DNA from: DASWIP01 sp036397635
Lineage (GTDB): Bacteria; Actinomycetota; AC-67
DNA length: 10,369 bases
Reading direction: 5' to 3'
NCBI GenBank assembly: GCA_036397635.1
Contig: DASWIP010000026.1
Location: 1 to 10,369 of the forward strand
Shown here: in pieces, positions 5,903 to 10,369 of the stretch
Layout: the number at the start of each line of letters is the position of its first letter
How positions within the stretch are numbered: the first letter of the stretch is position 1
Translations under genes and position numbers: made by a program
Notes under the pieces: generated by a model
Told to the model about the DNA's origin: nothing
The model's input: the letters and a program-made list of their open reading frames with translations, nothing else
Database searches by the model: none

Positions 5903-5917
5903 AAAAAGGGGGGCATC

Positions 5918-7627
5918 ATGGGGGGCCGCAACCGTTTCCTTCTCGTCGCGCTTGTGCTCGCGTCCGTCGGTTCCTTCACTGGTGTCGCGCCTGCGCGCGA
6001 CGCCGGCGTGCGGGATCTTTCGGGCCGGGCAGCGATCGCCGAGCAGCTGCGCTCGTTGGGCGTTGATCCATCCACCGCGGTGATCCAGGGATCCTTCTTG
6101 AACTACGCCGGGCCGAACTGCCCAGGCGAGGCATGGTCGTGTGTCGAGGGCGTTGGGCCGGTGGTGCAGATCTCCGACGGCGGCATCAACATCTTCGAGG
6201 CGGGCGGGGGCTCGTTCCATGAGGACACGTGCACGGTCGTGCAGTCCAACACGACAGGGCCGAACAACGCCAGCTGCTCGTTGACCACGAGCACCAACGG
6301 CGTCACCCAGATCGCTCGCATCACCCAGGATAATGGATCGGGTCCCAACAACGCTGCGGTCAACATGGCCGCCACCATCGCTGAAGCCGTCGAGGGCGGC
6401 GTCGTTGCGGCGTTTGATCAGTTGCTCGAGCAGGAAGCCGCCGTGTTCCAGGAGAACGGAAGCGGTCCGAACACGGCTTCGATCGAGCAAGACCTGAGCA
6501 TGCGCGCCGAGGCCACCATGGTCGAGAGTGGGTCCTCGCAACAGGATTCCCACGCGATCGCGATCCTCCAGCAGGACTCGGATGGGGGCGCGCAACGGGG
6601 CGAGGTCGTGCAGGACCACAGGCTCGTGTCGCAGTTCGGCTCCGTCATCGGCAACCTGCAGCAGGAGCAGCAGACGCGCGCCACAGACAGGAACATCGTC
6701 GCCTTCGTCAACCAAGGATCGGGCGCCGGCGACAACGACCTCGATCTGGTGCAGCACCAAAGCATGCGCATGATCGCCGACGACGTGGGAGGCGAGACCA
6801 CCGAGCTCCAGGGCAACGACGCCGGAGGCATGATCGGGGACATCCAGCAGGACTCGGTGTCCGGCACGTCGCACTACGATGCAGACATCGACAAGCTCGT
6901 GATCGCCGATCCGGACGCCGACGTGGTGATCCAGGCCGAGGATCCGAACTGTTGCGACTTGCTCGGTCTCGTGCCCGGGACACCCACGACGTGCACGATC
7001 GACATGGCGGTGCGCGTGCTCGGCCCGGACCACGCGCAGCAGGACGCGTTCCTCCGAGGGCGGGCCTTCGCCGAGAGCGCGTGCGACGTGCTGCTGTCGC
7101 TCGTCCTGAAGGCGGGGAAGCAGGCGCAGGAGATCACCGAGCATCGCACCGGGACCTTCGTGGATGTCGTGATCGATTGCGAAGACTCCGAGTGCTCAGC
7201 GGGTGACCGGCCACCGGAGCCCGTGGGCGCTGCCGGCAACCTGCACCTGGCCCTGCGCAACAAGTTCGACGGCGAATCCTTCTCGAGGATCGACGCGCAG
7301 AAACCGTACTTCACCGATGGCGACGTGGGCGAGATCTTCGAGATCAAGCTCGAGTTCCACAACCATACGACCGGGCCCATCACGAACCTCGTGCTGAGCA
7401 TCCCGGTGCCGCCGGGAACGGCGTTCGCCGGGTGCTCGGGGTGTCGCGGACGCGGGCCGCAGGGGGGCGTGGTGATCTTCGATCGGGGGACCGTGCCGCC
7501 CGGTGGCAAGGTGGTCGGCATCTTCCGCGTCCGACCCGCGGAGCCCGGGTTCTTCTCCGTCGTCGGATCGTTCGACTCAGCCCAGGGAGGGGCGGATTCC
7601 AACCCCAACTGGTACCTGATCGGCTGA
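5918..7627 (+). CDS. Secreted Q/N-rich repeat protein with DUF11-like C-terminus
   Basis: The 569-aa product starts at ATG 5918, four bases after a GGGGGG SD (5908-5913). A signal peptide is clear: basic start, hydrophobic core (about 7-22) and an A-P-A cleavage site at 24-26. Residues about 55-315 form a Gln/Asn/Gly-rich region with alternating hydrophobic residues. The motif Q-x-N-[GT]-[ST]-G-P-N-[NT]-A-[SA] appears at 109, 137 and 178, with decayed versions at 218, 266 and 298. This recalls the curlin repeat (Q-x-G-x-x-N-x-A) and suggests stacked beta-strands. Residues about 467-569 resemble a DUF11-type Ig-like domain (F-T-D-G-D-V-G-E-I-F-E-I, then V-P-P-G-T-A-F). There are twelve cysteines, including a C-C (345-346) and C-S-G-C (506-509), so disulfides are likely. 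There is no sortase motif and no transmembrane anchor. Function unknown; an extracellular structural or adhesive role is inferred. Confidence 0.85.
   Translation: MGGRNRFLLVALVLASVGSFTGVAPARDAGVRDLSGRAAIAEQLRSLGVDPSTAVIQGSFLNYAGPNCPGEAWSCVEGVGPVVQISDGGINIFEAGGGSFHEDTCTVVQSNTTGPNNASCSLTTSTNGVTQIARITQDNGSGPNNAAVNMAATIAEAVEGGVVAAFDQLLEQEAAVFQENGSGPNTASIEQDLSMRAEATMVESGSSQQDSHAIAILQQDSDGGAQRGEVVQDHRLVSQFGSVIGNLQQEQQTRATDRNIVAFVNQGSGAGDNDLDLVQHQSMRMIADDVGGETTELQGNDAGGMIGDIQQDSVSGTSHYDADIDKLVIADPDADVVIQAEDPNCCDLLGLVPGTPTTCTIDMAVRVLGPDHAQQDAFLRGRAFAESACDVLLSLVLKAGKQAQEITEHRTGTFVDVVIDCEDSECSAGDRPPEPVGAAGNLHLALRNKFDGESFSRIDAQKPYFTDGDVGEIFEIKLEFHNHTTGPITNLVLSIPVPPGTAFAGCSGCRGRGPQGGVVIFDRGTVPPGGKVVGIFRVRPAEPGFFSVVGSFDSAQGGADSNPNWYLIG
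6242..6481 (+). repeat. Three copies of an 11-residue Q-x-N-x-x-G-P-N-x-A-x motif
   Basis: The coded motif occurs at 6242-6274 (Q-S-N-T-T-G-P-N-N-A-S), 6326-6358 (Q-D-N-G-S-G-P-N-N-A-A) and 6449-6481 (Q-E-N-G-S-G-P-N-T-A-S). Spacing is 28 and 41 residues, so copies sit in irregular units. Conservation is at the protein level; codons differ between copies (for example GGATCGGGTCCC against GGAAGCGGTCCG), so this is not a recent DNA duplication. Confidence 0.75.
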
Positions 7628-7646
7628 AGCGATCTTTCGGTGGGTC

Positions 7647-7683
7647 GCCGGCTCGGATGCGTCCGGCTGGGGAGTGTGTCCCC
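7647..7683. terminator. Possible bidirectional terminator between convergent genes
   Basis: The 72-bp spacer between the convergent stops holds two small hairpins: CGGA (7654-7657) with TCCG (7662-7665) around TGCG, alternatively GCCGG (7647-7651) with CCGGC (7663-7667); and GGGGA (7669-7673) with TCCCC (7679-7683) around GTGTG. No T-tract follows on either strand, so factor-independent termination is unproven. Confidence 0.3.
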
Positions 7684-7699
7684 CGCCGGGGCTGGGCTG

Positions 7700-10369
7700 T
7701 TACGTCTCGGTCGCGAACAGAACGGCGCCACGGAGCGTCATCGAGGAGCCCTGCTTCCATGCGTCTTCGAGCGCTGAGGCCTCGCACTCCCGGGCGAGTG
7801 CCGCGCGCTCGGCCCCGACCTCGTCGGCCATCCGCGGGCTGATCGGCGCGCCCGTGCCTTCCTGCGCGGCCAGCGCAGCCGCCAGGAGGATTGCGCCGCG
7901 CAGCGGATCGCCGTCGGTGCGGGCGCGCCGGCCCAGCCCCATCAAGCACGAGATCGCCGCTTCGGTGTCACCGAGGTCGACGGCGACGGTAAGCCCCTCG
8001 ATGAACGCGCTTCCCGCCGCGGAATCACCGACGATCAGCAGCGCGTGTCCCCTCGCCGCCTCACCCATCGGGACGCCGCGCCGGAACCCGGTGTCTCGGC
8101 AGATCGCCAGCGCCTCCTCGGCATGGGCGAGCGCGACGTCGCCCTCGCCGGACAGCCCCGCGATCCTGCTGAGGTTCAGCAGCGATATCGCGACGCTCTG
8201 GCGCAGCCCAAGCTGTCGGCGGATCGCGATGGCAGACTCGTGCAGCGCGCGCGCCTCATCGATCTCACCCTGTTCGAGCGCGACATTGGCGAGGTTGTTG
8301 AGCGCCATCGCGATGCCGCCCTCGTCTCCGAGCCGTCGGTAGGTCTCCAGACTCTCGGCGTGGCGCGCGCGCGCCGTGTCGAAGTCGCCGAGGGCGCGCG
8401 CGGTGCTTCCGAGCCCGGTCAATCCGACGGCGACCGCCTGCTCGTTTCCGGAGGCTCGCATCATCGCGAGGCTCTCCTCCATGTAGGTCCGCGCTGCAGC
8501 GTAGTCCGACTGGAAGTATGCGATCTTGCCCAGGTTTCCCAGCACGGCCGCGACCGCGTCGGGGAGATCGATGCGTTGTGCGACCTCCAGGGTCTCCTCG
8601 TAGACGGCGCGCGCGGCCTCGAAGTCGGATCGGTCGCTCTCGACGTTGCCCAGCGCGAGTAGCGCGGTGACGATCGCACGATCGTTGGCGGCGGCGCGTG
8701 CGCAGCTGAGGCTTTGCCGTGCACGGCGGGCCGCGTGATCCAGATCGCCGAGATCGGTCGCGATGACCGCCGCTCCGACCAGCGCGCCGGCTCGGATCAC
8801 AGGATCGGCTTCCTCGGGTGCGGCGGCGATCGAGCGCTCGATCAGCCGGCGCCCCTCGGTCGGGCGGCGCCGCCACCAGAACCGCCACACGGCCGCCGCG
8901 ATCCGGAGCGCACTCGACGGGTCTTGCCCCTCGCGCAGGCACCATCCGATGGCGCGCCGCAGGTTCGGATGCTCGGTCTCGAGTGCATCGAGCCACCACG
9001 CTTGCTCGCCCTTGCTCAGTTCCGGCGCAGCGCGTTCGGCGAGCTCGAGGAAGAAGTCGCAGTGCCGCTGCCGCAGATCGGGTCCCTCGACCGCCTCCTC
9101 CAGTTTCACTTCAGCGTACTGACGCACCGTCTCCAGCATCCGGTACCGCGTCCCGTGGAGCACCGGCTCCGCGACGAGCAGCGATTTGTCGACCAGCCTG
9201 CCAAGACCTCGGTCACCATCGCCGATGTCACCCAGGTCGCAGATCCGTCCCGCCGCTTCCATCGAGAACCCGCCGCTGAACACCGACAATCTGCGGAACA
9301 GCACCCGGTCGGCCTCGTCGAGGTGCTCGAAGCTCCAATCCATCGTGGCGAGCAGGGTCCTCTGGCGCGGGGAGGTCGTTCGCGCTCCACCGGCGAGGAG
9401 ACGGAAGCGGTCGTCGAGACGGTCGCGCACCTCCTCGAGGCTCAGCGTCGATACGGCGGCCGCGGCGAGCTCGATCGCGAGCGGCATGCCGTCGAGTTGC
9501 CGGCAGATGCTTGCGATGACGGGCAACGAGGAGGGCGCGAGAAGCAGGTCCGGCCGCGCTTGGGTTGCGCGCGCGATGAATAACTTCAGCGCGGGATCCT
9601 CGGGATCCGCGGTGTCCCCGGCCCGCTGGAGGGCGGGGATGCGCCAGACGATCTCGCTCGGGATCCTCAACGGTTCGCGGGTCGTGACCAGGATCCGCAG
9701 GCTCGCGCAGGAGACGAGCAGCCGTTCGACGATCGGAGCGGTCTCGTCCACCAAGTGCTCGACGTTATCGAGCAGCAAGAGTGCGCGTTTGCCTTCCAAC
9801 CACGCCGCAGTCGCGGCGATCGGGTCGTCGAATCCCCTGGTCGAGATGTGCAACGCGGTCGCGAGCGCGTCGGGAAGCAAGCGGGGATCGGTGAGTGAGG
9901 CAAGCTCCACGACGTGGACGCCATCGCCGAAGGCATCGATGGCCTCAGCCGCGACCTGCAGCGCGAGCCGCGTCTTGCCCGAACCTCCGGAGCCGGTGAT
10001 CGTGACGATTCGGTGCGCGGCCAGCAGCATTGAGAGCTCCGCGATCTCGTCCTCGCGACCGAAGAACGACGTGAGCTGCACCGGGATGTTGTTCGGCACG
10101 TGATCGAGCGAGCGCAGCCGCGCATCACCCGGCCTCCCGTCGATGACGAGTTCGTGTACCGGCACGGGGGGTTTCAGGTCACGGAGGCGGTGCCCGCCGT
10201 GTGGCTCGATGCGTGTCCCCGACGGCAACGATCCCTCCACGCGCTGGGCCGTCGATGGTGCGAGCAGTATCTGGCCTCCGTTGCCGATCTCGGCGATACG
10301 GCGAGCGATGCCGCGCGCGCCACCCCGCGCGGAGACCGGCGGATCGATAGGCCCGGACGCCAAACCCAT
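7700..10369 (-). CDS. Cyclase-STAND NTPase-TPR regulator, 5' end outside window
   Basis: At least 889 residues are visible; the frame is open to the window edge and the edge codon is probably internal. Residues 1-75 match the end of a class III nucleotide cyclase domain (G-N-G-G-Q-I-L-L-A, then H-R-L-R-D-L). The typical linker R-S-L-D and P-N-N-I-P-V-Q-L-T-S-F-F-G-R-E follows. The STAND NTPase has Walker A G-S-G-G-S-G-K-T (126-133), Walker B L-L-L-L-D-N-V-E-H-L (197-206), sensor L-V-T-T-R-E (227-232), G-M-P-L-A-I-E-L (294-301) and a winged-helix stretch near 335-400. TPRs fill about 524-804, six of them with an exact 40-residue step. There is no C-terminal LuxR-type HTH. In this architecture the TPRs are thought to sense a ligand and the NTPase to switch signalling. 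Where the catalytic Asn of cyclases is expected, Gly is found, so the cyclase is likely inactive. Confidence 0.9.
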   Translation of the reverse strand: MGLASGPIDPPVSARGGARGIARRIAEIGNGGQILLAPSTAQRVEGSLPSGTRIEPHGGHRLRDLKPPVPVHELVIDGRPGDARLRSLDHVPNNIPVQLTSFFGREDEIAELSMLLAAHRIVTITGSGGSGKTRLALQVAAEAIDAFGDGVHVVELASLTDPRLLPDALATALHISTRGFDDPIAATAAWLEGKRALLLLDNVEHLVDETAPIVERLLVSCASLRILVTTREPLRIPSEIVWRIPALQRAGDTADPEDPALKLFIARATQARPDLLLAPSSLPVIASICRQLDGMPLAIELAAAAVSTLSLEEVRDRLDDRFRLLAGGARTTSPRQRTLLATMDWSFEHLDEADRVLFRRLSVFSGGFSMEAAGRICDLGDIGDGDRGLGRLVDKSLLVAEPVLHGTRYRMLETVRQYAEVKLEEAVEGPDLRQRHCDFFLELAERAAPELSKGEQAWWLDALETEHPNLRRAIGWCLREGQDPSSALRIAAAVWRFWWRRRPTEGRRLIERSIAAAPEEADPVIRAGALVGAAVIATDLGDLDHAARRARQSLSCARAAANDRAIVTALLALGNVESDRSDFEAARAVYEETLEVAQRIDLPDAVAAVLGNLGKIAYFQSDYAAARTYMEESLAMMRASGNEQAVAVGLTGLGSTARALGDFDTARARHAESLETYRRLGDEGGIAMALNNLANVALEQGEIDEARALHESAIAIRRQLGLRQSVAISLLNLSRIAGLSGEGDVALAHAEEALAICRDTGFRRGVPMGEAARGHALLIVGDSAAGSAFIEGLTVAVDLGDTEAAISCLMGLGRRARTDGDPLRGAILLAAALAAQEGTGAPISPRMADEVGAERAALARECEASALEDAWKQGSSMTLRGAVLFATET

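Noticed and set aside
5627..7144. Long minus-strand frame opposite the secreted repeat protein
   Set aside because: The plus-strand reading has a signal peptide, an SD and repeats; the minus reading is His/Arg/Asp-rich without domains.
1..10369. tRNA, rRNA, CRISPR array, insertion sequence, integrase or attachment site
   Set aside because: I searched by eye on both strands and saw no transposase or integrase motif, no regularly spaced direct repeats and no cloverleaf with a CCA end; short structured RNAs could be missed.

Overview
The window is high-GC DNA of ordinary chromosomal character. Several features suggest an actinobacterium (Actinomycetota), perhaps an uncultured lineage: codons biased to G/C in the third position, frequent GTG starts, apparently leaderless promoters, a GerMN-Gmad2 lipoprotein, a pyridoxamine-phosphate-oxidase-like flavin/F420 protein, and a cyclase-STAND-TPR regulator. 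This assignment is inference. No rRNA, tRNA, CRISPR array, insertion sequence or phage gene was seen.

Layout from left to right. (1) The 3' end of a secreted parallel beta-helix protein (1-335, +) abuts a convergent 75-aa unknown protein (336-563, -). (2) birA, biotin protein ligase (686-1444, +), converges on a GerMN/Gmad2 lipoprotein (1441-2313, -); the two stop codons share one CTAG. (3) A sigma70-like promoter at 2432-2460 precedes a tight + strand operon: a VOC/glyoxalase-fold protein (2486-2854), a PPOX-fold flavoprotein (2851-3210, probably starting at a CTG that overlaps the previous stop) and a GNAT acetyltransferase (3214-3675). (4) A class I SAM methyltransferase (3784-4542, -) and an acyl-CoA dehydrogenase (4606-5745, +) diverge from a 63-bp spacer; each has a TAYGCT -10 box 8 nt from its start codon. 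(5) A 569-aa secreted protein (5918-7627, +) carries three copies of a Q-x-N-[GT]-[ST]-G-P-N-[NT]-A-[SA] motif inside a Gln/Asn-rich region, followed by a DUF11-like C-terminal domain. It is preceded by a -10 box and a leader with two strong predicted hairpins. (6) A large regulator (7700-10369, -, 5' end outside the window) joins the tail of a class III nucleotide cyclase domain, which lacks the usual catalytic Asn, to a STAND NTPase and about seven TPRs.

Most genes are housekeeping (biotin transfer to carboxylases, fatty or branched-chain acyl-CoA oxidation) or general accessory functions (small detoxification/modification enzymes, a signalling STAND protein). The least familiar item is the secreted Q/N-repeat protein, a candidate functional-amyloid-like or beta-solenoid surface protein that I cannot assign to a named family with certainty. 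I see no multi-gene novel defence or biosynthetic system.
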